Below are positions 1 to 10,207 of a DNA stretch of 64,000 bases, one piece after another. Positions within the stretch are counted from its first letter, which is position 1. Every line of letters starts with the position of its first letter. The notes beneath the pieces are model-generated. The model was not told the origin of the DNA. It was given only the letters and a program-made list of their open reading frames with translations, and did no database searches. Origin of the DNA: Thermotoga sp. (GTDB lineage Bacteria; Thermotogota; Thermotogae; Mesoaciditogales; Mesoaciditogaceae); assembly GCA_020722015.1 (NCBI GenBank), contig DYLQ01000001.1, positions 50,231 to 114,230 of the forward strand, in the 5' to 3' direction. The translations under genes were made by a program, and so were the position numbers.

Positions 1-2
1 CA

Positions 3-509
3 GTGTACGCAAAAGATCCGGAATCTGTCGCAGCTCCAACAGCAGGCCTTCACTTCACAGAAGAGTTGCTTGAAAAAATAAGTGCCATGGGTGTTAAAAT
101 ATTGAAGGTAACGCTTGATGTCGGTCTTGACACTTTCAGACCGATAGAATCAAATGAGATTGAAGATCATAAGATGCACACGGAATTTTACAGAATTCCA
201 CCAGAGGTGGCTGACGAAATAGAACACAAAAAAGGGAGAGTGTTTGCAGTTGGCACGACGGTGGTTAGAACGCTTGAATCCTGGGCTAAAACCGGAAATC
301 TTTACGGGAATACCTCTCTTTACATATATCCACCTTACAAATTCAAAGTCGTTGATGCCATGATAACCAATTTTCACATTCCCAAGTCATCTTTGATCGT
401 GCTTGTTTCTGCATTTGCGGGGAGGGACCTTGTTATGGAAGCTTACAAATTGGCACTTGAAAATGGGTACAGGTTTTTCTCTTTTGGAGATGCCTGTCTC
501 TTTATTTGA
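3..509 (+). CDS. queA: S-adenosylmethionine:tRNA ribosyltransferase-isomerase, C-terminal part (5' end outside window)
   Basis: QueA motifs [53 protein letters not shown] is open at the window start. Confidence 0.93.
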   Translation: MYAKDPESVAAPTAGLHFTEELLEKISAMGVKILKVTLDVGLDTFRPIESNEIEDHKMHTEFYRIPPEVADEIEHKKGRVFAVGTTVVRTLESWAKTGNLYGNTSLYIYPPYKFKVVDAMITNFHIPKSSLIVLVSAFAGRDLVMEAYKLALENGYRFFSFGDACLFI

Positions 510-1164
510 CATGGAAAAACCAAGAGAGCGAGCGATAGAAAGGGGAATAGAATCGCTTAGCAACGCTGAACTTGTGGCGATTCTTTTGAGAACAGGGACA
601 AAAGGTAAGTACGTCGTTGACGTTGCTGAAGAAATTCTAAAAAAATTCGAAGGTTCTTTTATCAAGATGAAAAATGCATCGCTTGAAGAATTGCGTGATG
701 TCTCTTGCGGAATAGGCAATACAAAAGCGCTGACACTCAAGGCCGCACTTGAGATAGGCCATAGAATGTGGAAAGAATCCTTGAAAGAAAAGAAATTTCT
801 GAAATCTGCGGACGATGTTTATGATTTTTGCAAGGACATGACCCTTATGCCAGTTGAGTATGTCAGGGTTATAGTCGTAAATTCACAACTCGGCGCCATA
901 GCAGTAAAGGATGTGACCATTGGAACTGCGGATTCTTCTTTGATTCATCCGAGAGAAATCTTTGGCATAGCGGTTAGATACCCATCCGCCGGAGTTATCA
1001 TCGTTCACAATCATCCTTCGGGAAATCCTAAACCAAGCAAAGAAGATGAAGATGTAACTCACAGAATAAAAGAAGCAGGAGAAATTCTCGGAATAAAATT
1101 ACTTGATCACGTTGTTGTCGCAACAGAAGGATTTTACAGCTTTTCTAAGTCAGGCAAATTGTAA
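490..1164 (+). CDS. radC: RadC family JAB-domain protein
   Basis: [28 protein letters not shown] and [18 protein letters not shown] (JAMM metal motif); start set at internal ATG 490, overlapping the queA end. Confidence 0.9.
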   Translation: MPVSLFDMEKPRERAIERGIESLSNAELVAILLRTGTKGKYVVDVAEEILKKFEGSFIKMKNASLEELRDVSCGIGNTKALTLKAALEIGHRMWKESLKEKKFLKSADDVYDFCKDMTLMPVEYVRVIVVNSQLGAIAVKDVTIGTADSSLIHPREIFGIAVRYPSAGVIIVHNHPSGNPKPSKEDEDVTHRIKEAGEILGIKLLDHVVVATEGFYSFSKSGKL

Positions 1165-1184
1165 TTGAGTTAGGAGGTTTCAAA

Positions 1185-2588
1185 GTGAGACAAATAGATT
1201 TTATGGATACGACACTCAGAGATGCACATCAATCTCTCTTGGCAACAAGAATGAAAACATCCGAAATGCTTCCCGTTTTGGAAGAAATGGATCAAATAGG
1301 TTATTATGCATTTGAAATGTGGGGTGGAGCCACTTTCGATTCGTGTTTAAGATATCTTAACGAAGATCCGTGGGAACGTTTGAAGACCATAAGAAAGTAT
1401 GTTAAAAGAACAAAACTGCAGATGCTTTTGAGAGGGCAAAATATCCTCGGATATTCGAATTATCCTGACGATGTACTCGAACTCTTTGTACGTAAGATGA
1501 TAGAAGATGGCATAGATGTTGTAAGAATATTTGACGCGCTCAACGATCCAAGAAATCTTGAAAAGCCAATAGAGTTTGCCAAAAAATACGGTGCCCATGT
1601 GCAAGGAGCAATAAGTTATACGGTAAGCCCGGTTCACACGATAGAAAAATACGTTGAATTTGCAAAAAAGATCGTGGATATGGGCATAGATTCAATATGC
1701 ATAAAGGACATGGCCGGTCTTTTGACAGCCCCAATGGCTTATTCTCTTGTCAAAGAATTAAAGGAAAAATTTTCTCTTCCAATTGAGGTTCACTCTCATT
1801 TTACAAGTGGTCTTGCAGACGCAGCTTATTGGGCGGCAATAGAAGCAGGAGCCGATATCATAGATACCGCCACAAGTGCTCTTGCTTATGGAACGAGCCA
1901 ACCTGCAGTAGAGCCTTTTGCGATGAGTTTGAAAGATAGCAAAGAATTCTCGATGAATCTTGATATGAACAAGATAAACCATGTCAACGAACATTTCATA
2001 AAGGTCAGAGCGGCCCACAAAGCAGATGATGTTTCGATGACAACGATAGATTCAAGGATCTTTTCAGCGCAGGTGCCAGGTGGAATGCTTTCAAACCTTG
2101 TAAGTCAACTTAAAGCGCAAAATGCTTTGGATAGATACGATGATGTCATGAAAGAAATTCCACAGGTAAGAGAAGATCTTGGATTTCCGCCACTTGTAAC
2201 GCCTACAAGCCAAATAGTCGGTGTTCAAGCTGTCCTCAACGTTTTAAACGGCGGAAGATATAAAATGGTTACGAAAGAAACAAAGAACTACGTTAAAGGC
2301 ATGTACGGAAAATCTCCGGCACCGATAAGCGAAGAGATAATCAAGAAAATACTCGGTAATGAAAAACCTATAAATGTAAGGCCTGCGGATTTACTTGAAC
2401 CTGCACTTGATAAGGCAAAAAAGGAAATAGGAGATCTTGCACAAAATGATGAGGATTTACTCAGTTACGTTTTATTTCCACAAATTGCAAAACCATTTTT
2501 AGAGAAAAAGTATGTCGCAAAAGTGAAGGTTGATTTTAAGATGGTCGATGAATACACTTCCCAATTTCTACCGATATACCCTGTATAA
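1185..2588 (+). CDS. Oxaloacetate decarboxylase alpha / pyruvate carboxylase subunit B / transcarboxylase 5S-type carboxyltransferase, without a biotinyl domain
   Basis: FMDTTLRDAHQSLLATRMKT, EMWGGATFD, RGQNILGYSNYPDDV, CIKDMAGLL; GTG start after a GGAGGT RBS; no AMKM biotin motif at the C-terminus. Confidence 0.88.
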   Translation: MRQIDFMDTTLRDAHQSLLATRMKTSEMLPVLEEMDQIGYYAFEMWGGATFDSCLRYLNEDPWERLKTIRKYVKRTKLQMLLRGQNILGYSNYPDDVLELFVRKMIEDGIDVVRIFDALNDPRNLEKPIEFAKKYGAHVQGAISYTVSPVHTIEKYVEFAKKIVDMGIDSICIKDMAGLLTAPMAYSLVKELKEKFSLPIEVHSHFTSGLADAAYWAAIEAGADIIDTATSALAYGTSQPAVEPFAMSLKDSKEFSMNLDMNKINHVNEHFIKVRAAHKADDVSMTTIDSRIFSAQVPGGMLSNLVSQLKAQNALDRYDDVMKEIPQVREDLGFPPLVTPTSQIVGVQAVLNVLNGGRYKMVTKETKNYVKGMYGKSPAPISEEIIKKILGNEKPINVRPADLLEPALDKAKKEIGDLAQNDEDLLSYVLFPQIAKPFLEKKYVAKVKVDFKMVDEYTSQFLPIYPV

Positions 2589-2589
2589 A

Positions 2590-3135
2590 ATGATAAAATT
2601 TGAGATCGGTGCAACTGAAATAGAAGTTGAAAAGTGCGATATAACGAAAGAAAAAGTTGAAGCCATAGTAAATGCTGCTAATTCACACCTTGCCCATGGC
2701 GGTGGTGTTGCGCTTGCCATATCAAAGGCAGGCGGACCCGATATAGATAGAGAATCGCGAGATTACATTTTCAAATACGGTCCCGTAGAAACGGGGAGTG
2801 TGGCCATAACTTCAGGCGGAAAATTAACGGCAAAATATGTCATTCATGCCGTAGGTCCTATATGGGGAGAAGGAGATGAAGATCGCAAATTATCATTGGC
2901 CTTTGAGAATGCACTCTTAAAGGCAGATGAAATGAAGATCAAAAGCATATCTTTTCCGGCCATAAGCTCAGGAATATACGGCTTCCCAAAAGATAGATGT
3001 GCACGCATTTTCTACGATACGATAAAAAGATACCTTACCAAAAGAGAGTCCCAATTGAAAATCATAAGAATGTGCCTTTACTCAGAAGAAGATTTCAAAA
3101 TATTTGAGAAAGTTTTCGACGAATTTGAATGGTAA
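2590..3135 (+). CDS. Macro-domain protein (ADP-ribose / O-acetyl-ADP-ribose deacetylase family)
   Basis: DITKEKVEAIVNAANSHLAHGGGVALAI, HAVGPIW, ISFPAISSGIYGFP; internal ATG at 2590 preferred. Confidence 0.9.
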   Translation: MIKFEIGATEIEVEKCDITKEKVEAIVNAANSHLAHGGGVALAISKAGGPDIDRESRDYIFKYGPVETGSVAITSGGKLTAKYVIHAVGPIWGEGDEDRKLSLAFENALLKADEMKIKSISFPAISSGIYGFPKDRCARIFYDTIKRYLTKRESQLKIIRMCLYSEEDFKIFEKVFDEFEW

Positions 3136-3136
3136 C

Positions 3137-3541
3137 CTACCAATATTTGGCCAACACTACTTTGATCATGGGGATGTCATTTCCCGTTGAAACTACCGAA
3201 ACGAGGTACTTTTGAGCAGCAGAAGCTTTGACATCGCCAGCGGTGTACCATATATTCACAATCACCGATGTCGTGGTTGGCGTAACGCTTAATGCATAAT
3301 TCTTCAAAAGTTCTGCCTGATCTCCAAAAAAACTTGACACATCACTTACTTTAGACACGATGTTATGGTCAAGATAAAAATCACTCATTACCGCTACTCC
3401 TATTTGCGATAAATTGTTCGCAACTGTTAAAGTTTTAGCCTCGTTAATTGCCCTAATACCGACCGGTACAAGCGCGGATATCAAAAGCGCTATTATTGCA
3501 AGTACAATCAACAGTTCGATGAACGTAAAAGCGCCTTTCAA
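3137..3541 (-). CDS. Type IV pilin / pseudopilin-like protein
   Basis: N-terminal methylation motif MKGAFTFIELLIVLAIIALLISALVPVGIRAI; TTG start after GAGAGGTGAG. Confidence 0.8.
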   Translation of the reverse strand: MKGAFTFIELLIVLAIIALLISALVPVGIRAINEAKTLTVANNLSQIGVAVMSDFYLDHNIVSKVSDVSSFFGDQAELLKNYALSVTPTTTSVIVNIWYTAGDVKASAAQKYLVSVVSTGNDIPMIKVVLAKYW

Positions 3542-3570
3542 AATCTCACCTCTCTTTGGCCGATCGAAAG

Positions 3571-3600
3571 AATGCTTCGTTGGAAACTAAACGAAGCATT
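3571..3600 (-). terminator. Inverted repeat, probable terminator of the cold-shock gene
   Basis: AATGCTTCGTT-8nt-AACGAAGCATT, perfect 11-bp stem between the cold-shock gene and the pilin-like gene. Confidence 0.65.
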
Positions 3601-3611
3601 CTGAATTTCAA

Positions 3612-3809
3612 TCAAGCAGGTTTAACGTTAGATGCCTGTTTTCCCTTTGGACCTTCTGTAACATCAAAAGTGACCTGTTGGTTTTCTTTTAATTCCTTAT
3701 ATCCCCCCGATTGAATTGCTGAGTAATGAACAAAAATATCCGTTCCATCTTCAGCCGTTATGAAACCAAATCCTTTTTTTGAATCAAACCACTTGACAGT
3801 ACCTTTCAT
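3612..3809 (-). CDS. Cold-shock protein (CspA family)
   Basis: [32 protein letters not shown], 65 aa. Confidence 0.95.
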   Translation of the reverse strand: MKGTVKWFDSKKGFGFITAEDGTDIFVHYSAIQSGGYKELKENQQVTFDVTEGPKGKQASNVKPA

Positions 3810-3862
3810 TCGTGTTGCCTCCTTAAAAATTCTGTGATTTTCTTAAACTTAAACTTAGAATT

Positions 3863-3891
3863 ATTATATCCCTATTTTTGCAAAATTCCAA
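3863..3891 (-). promoter_or_regulatory. Putative sigma-70-type promoter of the cold-shock gene
   Basis: On the minus strand TTGGAA-N17-TATAAT, followed by about 50 nt of leader before the ATG. Confidence 0.55.
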
Positions 3892-4265
3892 ATTAGCAAA
3901 TCGGAAATTCATCTTTTTGAATATACGTGTAGTTTTTCATCAAGCACGCCGTTCGGCAACATCCAATCCTCATGATATTTCCCAATTTCTTCCATCTGAT
4001 AACGCACGCATACTTTTCAATTTCCTTTGCAGTAATCATCAATCCAATGTCCATCCAGCAGATCTTTTTCGTAAAACATCTTCATCGGACAAACGTTGTA
4101 CCATTTGCATGTTTTCATCTTTTTCACCTTTTTTACTCTTTCATTATGATGACATCATATTTATGAGATTCAATTCAAATCGGAGATTATCTTTGAAAAA
4201 CTACGATTTTAGGAGATAAAGAACGTTATTTCCCGAATGAGGTCCAAAATCATTTATTATCACAC

Positions 4266-4294
4266 TTGTTTAAAGATGTAAATACATATATAAT
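4266..4294 (+). promoter_or_regulatory. Putative promoter of murQ / muropeptide island
   Basis: TTGTTT-N17-TATAAT about 55 nt upstream of murQ. Confidence 0.55.
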
Positions 4295-4348
4295 CTTTAC
4301 ATACTTGTATATATACCAATATAAGTTTATTAAATTCGGAGGTGTGAT

Positions 4349-5257
4349 TTGCCAAACTTTGAAGAGATAGAAGAACTTGAAACTGAGAAATCAAACCCTA
4401 AAACTTTAGAAATAGATACAATGGATCCTCTTTCAATTTCAAAAATTATGAACGAAGAAGACAAAAAAATAGCGCTGGCAGTCGAAAAAGTTTTAGAACC
4501 GATATCGAAGCTTGCAGAAAAGATATCAGATGCGATAAAAGGTGGGGGAAGATGTGTTTACGTTGGAGCCGGCACTTCAGGTCGTGTTGCTATGATAGAC
4601 GCGGTTGAGACAGTGCCAACGTTCGATTTACCGGTCGGAACTTTTATGACAATTTTGGCTGGCGGACCTGATGCGATGATAAGGTCCTTGGAAAATGTTG
4701 AGGATGACTGGGGAGGTGGTGCTAAGGAGATCGTTAAAAACGGAATTTCATACAAAGATGTCGTTGTCGGAATTTCGGCAAGCGGAAGGACGCCTTTTGT
4801 CATGGGCGCAATTGAAAAAGCGAAACAACTGGGAGCCATAACCGGATCTGTGTCAAATGTCAAAAACGCTAAGTTGTCTTCTATGGTTGATATATCCATA
4901 GAAGTCGTAACCGGTCCTGAAGTAGTCACGGGTTCAACACGTCTCAAAGCCGGAACAGCACAGAAAATGGTTTTAAACATGTTAAGCACGATCTCGATGA
5001 TAAGGCTTGGTAAGGTATACAAAAATCTCATGGTCGACGTTACACCTATAAACGAAAAGCTCGTCATAAGGGCGATAAATATAATCGTCAATGCAACCGG
5101 GATATCCAAAGAGAAAGCTGAAATGCTTTTAAGAGAATCCAAAATGAGACCGAAGGTGGCCATAGTAATGGCCTTAACCAATTCTTCTTTAAAAGAAGCA
5201 GAGAAATTGCTTGAGAAGAGTTCTGGAAGTGTGAGGAATGCGATAAAAAAAGTTTAA
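4349..5257 (+). CDS. murQ: N-acetylmuramic acid 6-phosphate etherase
   Basis: VYVGAGTSGRVAMIDAVETVPTF, GISASGRTPFV, GPEVVTGSTRLKAGTAQKMVLNMLST; TTG start after GGAGGTG. Confidence 0.95.
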   Translation: MPNFEEIEELETEKSNPKTLEIDTMDPLSISKIMNEEDKKIALAVEKVLEPISKLAEKISDAIKGGGRCVYVGAGTSGRVAMIDAVETVPTFDLPVGTFMTILAGGPDAMIRSLENVEDDWGGGAKEIVKNGISYKDVVVGISASGRTPFVMGAIEKAKQLGAITGSVSNVKNAKLSSMVDISIEVVTGPEVVTGSTRLKAGTAQKMVLNMLSTISMIRLGKVYKNLMVDVTPINEKLVIRAINIIVNATGISKEKAEMLLRESKMRPKVAIVMALTNSSLKEAEKLLEKSSGSVRNAIKKV

Positions 5258-5296
5258 TTATCCCAGCAATGGGAATTTTAGATTGGAGGGTTGAAA

Positions 5297-7072
5297 ATGA
5301 ATAAAAAGGTATTGGCAATTTTAATGATTTTATCTGTCATTTCCTTTGTTGTGCTTGCGGCCTTGCCATCTGATCCTTTCACCGAAGCATCTAATCTTTT
5401 TCAAGGACCCGGAAAATACGGTGGAACGTTGTATTTAGTGCTCGGATCTGAACCTCAATCTTGGAACTATTATGGAACTTTGTCTGCTGCAGCATACACT
5501 GTTGATGGTGAATTGTTTAGTCCTCTTGTACAAGCCAACCCAATAACAAATGAAGTTGAACCAGCTTTAGCTTCAAGTTGGGAAATTTCTTCAGGTGGAA
5601 CAGAGGTTATTTTCCATCTAAGACATGTTTTGTGGTCAGATGGAGTTCCGTTTACGGCTGATGATGTGCTCTTTACCTTCAACGACGTTGTGATGAATAA
5701 ACATGCATTGGGAAATGAATGGGATAGATTCACAATAGACGGTACGCCTATTAAATGGGTGAAAATAAACAATTACACAGTCGCGGCATTACTTCCAAAA
5801 CCTTATGGCGCTTTTTTTTCTGTTTTAGAGCCGGCTTTTATCCTGCCTGAACACATACTCGCTAAATATTTACCAAAATACAATCCTAAAGTTACGGACC
5901 CTTCTTATTATAATCAGGCGTGGACCGTAAGTACTCCTCCCGATCAAATTGTTGGAACGGGACCTTATGTACTTGAAAAATACATACCAGGCCAAGAAGT
6001 TATTCTAAAGCGAAATCCAAATTTCTGGGAAGTCGATCCTTACGGAAATCAGCTTCCATATTTTAACGAATTGGATTTTCTAATAGTCAAAGATCCTCAA
6101 ACACAACTTGCAATGTTTCAATCAGGACAAATAAGTTGGCTTGGCATAAGTGCTTCTCAGTTCCCATACCTCAAGCAAAAGCAACTATCTGGAGCTCCCT
6201 TTATTGTTTATAACACACTTTCAAGTGGTCAAGCAACTCCTCATCCTTTTATAACTTTCAATTTTGATGATAAAAATCCTAATCTAAGATCGCTATTTAG
6301 AAATTTACAGTTCAGAGAAGCAATGGAATATGCACTTGATAGAAATAGAATAATAAACGAAGTATACAATGGCCTTGCAAATTTTACGGGAGATATACCT
6401 GCTGTTTTACCGGGAAACGTGTTTTACGATCAAGCAGCATCGTCTCTTGCAAGGAATTTTAATCTTGATGCCGCAAACGGAATATTGGATTCTCTTGGGC
6501 TCAAAATGGGGCCAAATGGCATAAGGCAATTTTCTGACGGTCAGCCAGTTGAGTTTAATCTTCTTACATGGGCCAATAGCCCAACTATGGCTGGAATAGC
6601 CCAAATATACCAAAAAGATTTAAAACAGATAGGAATAAAGTTGAATCTACAGATATTGGATATCAGTGTTACATATCAATTAGCACTCGCAGGTAATTTC
6701 GATGCGGCTTTGTTAAGTTGGGGAGATCAGCCAGATCCCGCTTTGAGAACTCCTATATGGAGTCCCGGATACCCACTTTATATAAATCACCTTTCTACAA
6801 TGGAAGCTAACACTCAAAAGCCATTGTTTGATCATATGCTTTGGTGGGAAAAGATCGTATATAACGATTTTGCTCAAGGTCAGGCTCAGATGACACTTGC
6901 AGAAAGGGTAAAATATTACGATCAGTGGGAAGAGATTTATGCGACAGAGATCCCATATATTTTTGTTGCCGTTCCAAATACGCTTATAGCTGTTCAAAAT
7001 AACATAGGTAATTTCTTTATAGCTAAAAATGGTCAGATAGCATTTACAACCTATACGACATTTTTGAAATGA
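5297..7072 (+). CDS. Peptide/oligopeptide-type ABC transporter substrate-binding protein (family 5 SBP)
   Basis: Signal peptide MNKKVLAILMILSVISFVVLAA; ALASSWEISSGGTEVIFHLRHVLWSDGVPFTADDVLFTF; VGTGPYVLEKY. Confidence 0.92.
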   Translation: MNKKVLAILMILSVISFVVLAALPSDPFTEASNLFQGPGKYGGTLYLVLGSEPQSWNYYGTLSAAAYTVDGELFSPLVQANPITNEVEPALASSWEISSGGTEVIFHLRHVLWSDGVPFTADDVLFTFNDVVMNKHALGNEWDRFTIDGTPIKWVKINNYTVAALLPKPYGAFFSVLEPAFILPEHILAKYLPKYNPKVTDPSYYNQAWTVSTPPDQIVGTGPYVLEKYIPGQEVILKRNPNFWEVDPYGNQLPYFNELDFLIVKDPQTQLAMFQSGQISWLGISASQFPYLKQKQLSGAPFIVYNTLSSGQATPHPFITFNFDDKNPNLRSLFRNLQFREAMEYALDRNRIINEVYNGLANFTGDIPAVLPGNVFYDQAASSLARNFNLDAANGILDSLGLKMGPNGIRQFSDGQPVEFNLLTWANSPTMAGIAQIYQKDLKQIGIKLNLQILDISVTYQLALAGNFDAALLSWGDQPDPALRTPIWSPGYPLYINHLSTMEANTQKPLFDHMLWWEKIVYNDFAQGQAQMTLAERVKYYDQWEEIYATEIPYIFVAVPNTLIAVQNNIGNFFIAKNGQIAFTTYTTFLK

Positions 7073-7082
7073 ACTGAAATAC

Positions 7083-7104
7083 GGGCGAGTACATATACTC
7101 GCCC
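7083..7104 (+). repeat. Intergenic hairpin after the SBP gene
   Basis: GGGCGAGTA-CATA-TACTCGCCC, perfect 9-bp stem, then TTTACTT. Confidence 0.75.
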
Positions 7105-7124
7105 TTTACTTAAGAGGTGAGATA

Positions 7125-8096
7125 ATGCTGTCTTATATAATTCGTAGAATATTAATAATGATTCCAATGATGTTTGTAATCTCTGTGATATGTTTCACGA
7201 TTATAAAGTTACAACCTGGAAGTTATATAAGTCAATATCTCGAAAATGGCAGAGTATCTCCACAGACTGTCCTCATGTTGAAGAAAACTTTAGGTCTGGA
7301 TAAACCAGCGATAGAACAATATTTTTACTGGTTGGGTAATATAGTTTTGCACGGTAATTTTGGATATTCTTTTGCCTATCAAATGCCAGTAACAGATCTG
7401 ATATGGCAATATATGGGATGGACAGTTGTTGTCTCTCTGCTTTCAATGGCCTTCACGTGGCTCTTAGCCATACCATTGGGAATTTATTCGGCACGTCATA
7501 GGTATGGAGTAGGTGATTATGCGGCAACTTTCTTAGGATACATTGGAATGTCAATACCAGACTTCTTTTTGGCGTTATTGTTAATGTATTTAGCTCTATC
7601 ACTTGGTAGTCGATCGGTGGGAGGACTTTTTTCAGTCCAATACGTTGGAGAACCATGGTCAGTTGGAAAATTCATAGATTTATCTAAACATCTTTGGATA
7701 CCAATGATAGCCATAGGCGCAGGTGGCATAGGGGGACTTATGAGGATCATGCGTGGCAACATGATGGACGTTTTGAATTCTCCGATGATCCTATCTTTAA
7801 AAGCACGCGGTATAGGAGAAAAAAATGTAACATGGAAACATGCCGTGAAAAATGCGGTAAATCCATTAGTAACAATAGCTGGCATGTCGTTGCCAGGCGT
7901 TTTTAGTTCTACGATAATTGCTTCAATTGTTTTAAATATACCTACGATGGGACCATTTTTCTATAGTGCTTTGATGAATCACGATCAATATCTTGTAATG
8001 GCTTATCTTTTGTTACTCGCACTATTGCTTCAAATTGGTAACTTGCTTGCGGATATAGCACTTGCGTTTGTTGATCCACGCATAAGATACACTTGA
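7125..8096 (+). CDS. ABC transporter permease, DppB/OppB type
   Basis: MLSYIIRRILIMIPMMFVISVICFTIIKLQPG; MRIMRGNMMDVLNSPMILSLKARGIGEKNVTWKHAVKNAVNP (EAA loop). Confidence 0.93.
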   Translation: MLSYIIRRILIMIPMMFVISVICFTIIKLQPGSYISQYLENGRVSPQTVLMLKKTLGLDKPAIEQYFYWLGNIVLHGNFGYSFAYQMPVTDLIWQYMGWTVVVSLLSMAFTWLLAIPLGIYSARHRYGVGDYAATFLGYIGMSIPDFFLALLLMYLALSLGSRSVGGLFSVQYVGEPWSVGKFIDLSKHLWIPMIAIGAGGIGGLMRIMRGNMMDVLNSPMILSLKARGIGEKNVTWKHAVKNAVNPLVTIAGMSLPGVFSSTIIASIVLNIPTMGPFFYSALMNHDQYLVMAYLLLLALLLQIGNLLADIALAFVDPRIRYT

Positions 8097-8106
8097 GGTG
8101 AATGCT

Positions 8107-9216
8107 ATGAAAAAGAAGGATAATTCTAAAGAAGTGACCGATTTTCAAAGGATGTTAAAAGTACTTTTAAAGAATCCCTTTAGCGTCGCCGGAATGATAA
8201 TACTTGTGATAATGTATTTGATGACTCTTTTTGCTCAATTTATATCTCCGTATAATTTTACAGATATGCATAAATACTTATATTTACCTCCTACGCCTAT
8301 ACATTGGATCGGCCCGAACGGAAATTTTCATATAATACCTTTTGTTTATGGAGTAAAAGAAGAAAGAAATCCTATAACGTATGCAATGGAGTTTACCGTC
8401 GATAAAAGCGAAATATATCCGATACATTTTTTTGTGCGCGGTGAAAGTTATGAATTTTTAGGATTATTTAAGACAAATGTACATTTATTCGGTATAAATC
8501 CAAATGCTCATGGAATGATCGCACTTTTTGGAACTGATAGATATGGACGGGATTTGTTTTCAAGAACGATAGTTGGTGGCCAGGTGTCAATGACAGTGGG
8601 ACTTCTTGGAATAGCCATAAGTTTTGCAATAGGAATAATCATAGGCTCTTTATCCGGATATATAGGTGGAACATTTGATCTGATAATACAAAGATTTATA
8701 GAAATACTTATGTCTTTTCCAACCTTGCCTTTATGGCTTGCACTTAGCATGATAATTCCTCCGAGTTGGCCTTCTACATGGGTATATTTTGGAATTGTAA
8801 CTGTACTTTCTCTTCTGGGTTGGACAGGTCTTGCAAGGGTTATAAGAGGAATGACACTAAGTATAAAAGAAAAGGATTTTATTTCTGCTGCCAAATTATC
8901 TGGTCAGACAAGATTGAAGATAATAATTCACCATATATTGCCAAACATCATGAGTTATATAATCGTTGTGGCTACTTTATCAGTTCCTGGAATGATTCTT
9001 GCAGAAAGTGCTATGAGTTTCCTTGGCCTTGGTATAAAACCGCCAATGACAAGTTGGGGATTGCTTTTAAGTGATGCCGAAAGCCTTGAATCAATAGAAC
9101 TTCATCCTTGGTTTTTGATTCCAGGTTTATTCATAATAATTGCCGTGCTTTCGTTTGTGTTTGTTGGCGATGCTTTAAGGGATGCATTTGATCCTTATCA
9201 GTATGAAAGAAAGTAA
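8107..9216 (+). CDS. ABC transporter permease, DppC/OppC type
   Basis: LFGTDRYGRDLFSRTIVGGQVSMTVG; LARVIRGMTLSIKEKDFISAAKLSGQTRLKIIIHHILPN; AESAMSFLGLGIKPPMTSWG. Confidence 0.93.
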   Translation: MKKKDNSKEVTDFQRMLKVLLKNPFSVAGMIILVIMYLMTLFAQFISPYNFTDMHKYLYLPPTPIHWIGPNGNFHIIPFVYGVKEERNPITYAMEFTVDKSEIYPIHFFVRGESYEFLGLFKTNVHLFGINPNAHGMIALFGTDRYGRDLFSRTIVGGQVSMTVGLLGIAISFAIGIIIGSLSGYIGGTFDLIIQRFIEILMSFPTLPLWLALSMIIPPSWPSTWVYFGIVTVLSLLGWTGLARVIRGMTLSIKEKDFISAAKLSGQTRLKIIIHHILPNIMSYIIVVATLSVPGMILAESAMSFLGLGIKPPMTSWGLLLSDAESLESIELHPWFLIPGLFIIIAVLSFVFVGDALRDAFDPYQYERK

Positions 9217-9226
9217 GGTGTTGAAT

Positions 9227-10201
9227 TTGGCATTACTTACAATGAAAAATGTTACCATTACTTTTAAAACAAGTAGAGGAGATTTGTTAGCAATAGATGA
9301 TATTTATTTTGAATTAAACAAGGGAGAAACTCTTGGCCTGGTAGGAGAGACTGGATCTGGTAAAACTGTAACCTCTCTTTCCATAATGAGATTACTTCCA
9401 TTCAACGCAAAAATTTCAGGAGAAATATTCTTCGATAAAACAGATATCTTAAAACTTTCTGAAAATGAAATGGATGAAATAAGAGGAAAAAAAATATCCA
9501 TGATATTTCAGGAACCGATGACGGCATTTGATCCACTTTTTACCATAGGCCAACAATTTTCTGAAGTCCTGCTTAAACATGAGAATGTTAGTAAGGAAGA
9601 AGCGAGGCAAAGGACAATTAAGATGCTTAAATTCGTTGGAATCCCAGAACCAGAACAGCGCTTTAATCAATATCCACATGAATACAGTGGCGGTATGATT
9701 CAAAGAGTTATGATAGCACTTGCTTTATTGACAAATCCAGAGCTTGTCATTGCTGATGAACCTACAACAGGTCTTGATGTAACTATACAAATGCAAATCT
9801 TGAACCTTATGAAAAAAATTCAGAAAACATCAAACTTATCTATGATATTTATAACACACGATCTTGGAGTGATATCCAAAATGGCAAACAAAATAATCGT
9901 CTTATATCTTGGAAAGATACTTGAAATTGGTACTGTTGCAGATGTAATTTTTTCTCCAATCCATCCATACACAAAGGGCTTAGTCTCATCGATTCCAACT
10001 CTTAGAACAAACAAATCTGAAAGACTTTATTCTATCCCAGGAAATGTTCCTTCTTTAAATGAAATAGGGAAGGGATGTAGATTTTATTCAAGATGCCCAG
10101 TTAGAATGGATATATGTAAAGACAAAACACCTCAATTATCTGAATATAATAGTGGACATTTTGCAGCTTGTTGGGTTGCTAATAAAAATAAAGTTGGGTG
10201 A
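9227..10201 (+). CDS. ABC transporter ATP-binding protein, DppD/OppD type
   Basis: Walker A GETGSGKTVTS, signature YSGGMIQRVMIA, Walker B LVIADEPTT, RCPVRMDICKDKTPQL C-terminal motif; TTG start at 9227 after AAGGTG is preferred (ORF opens at 9182). Confidence 0.92.
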   Translation: MALLTMKNVTITFKTSRGDLLAIDDIYFELNKGETLGLVGETGSGKTVTSLSIMRLLPFNAKISGEIFFDKTDILKLSENEMDEIRGKKISMIFQEPMTAFDPLFTIGQQFSEVLLKHENVSKEEARQRTIKMLKFVGIPEPEQRFNQYPHEYSGGMIQRVMIALALLTNPELVIADEPTTGLDVTIQMQILNLMKKIQKTSNLSMIFITHDLGVISKMANKIIVLYLGKILEIGTVADVIFSPIHPYTKGLVSSIPTLRTNKSERLYSIPGNVPSLNEIGKGCRFYSRCPVRMDICKDKTPQLSEYNSGHFAACWVANKNKVG

Positions 10202-10207
10202 ACTCTA

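Noticed and set aside
3878-4219. 113-aa plus-strand ORF in the csp-murQ intergenic region
   Set aside because: Starts with a non-ATG codon near the csp promoter, low-complexity Phe/Ser/His-rich translation, no RBS and no recognisable motif; probably chance.
4558-5181. 207-aa antisense ORF over murQ
   Set aside because: The sense strand encodes a clear MurQ; the antisense translation has no domain-like features and is a codon-bias by-product.
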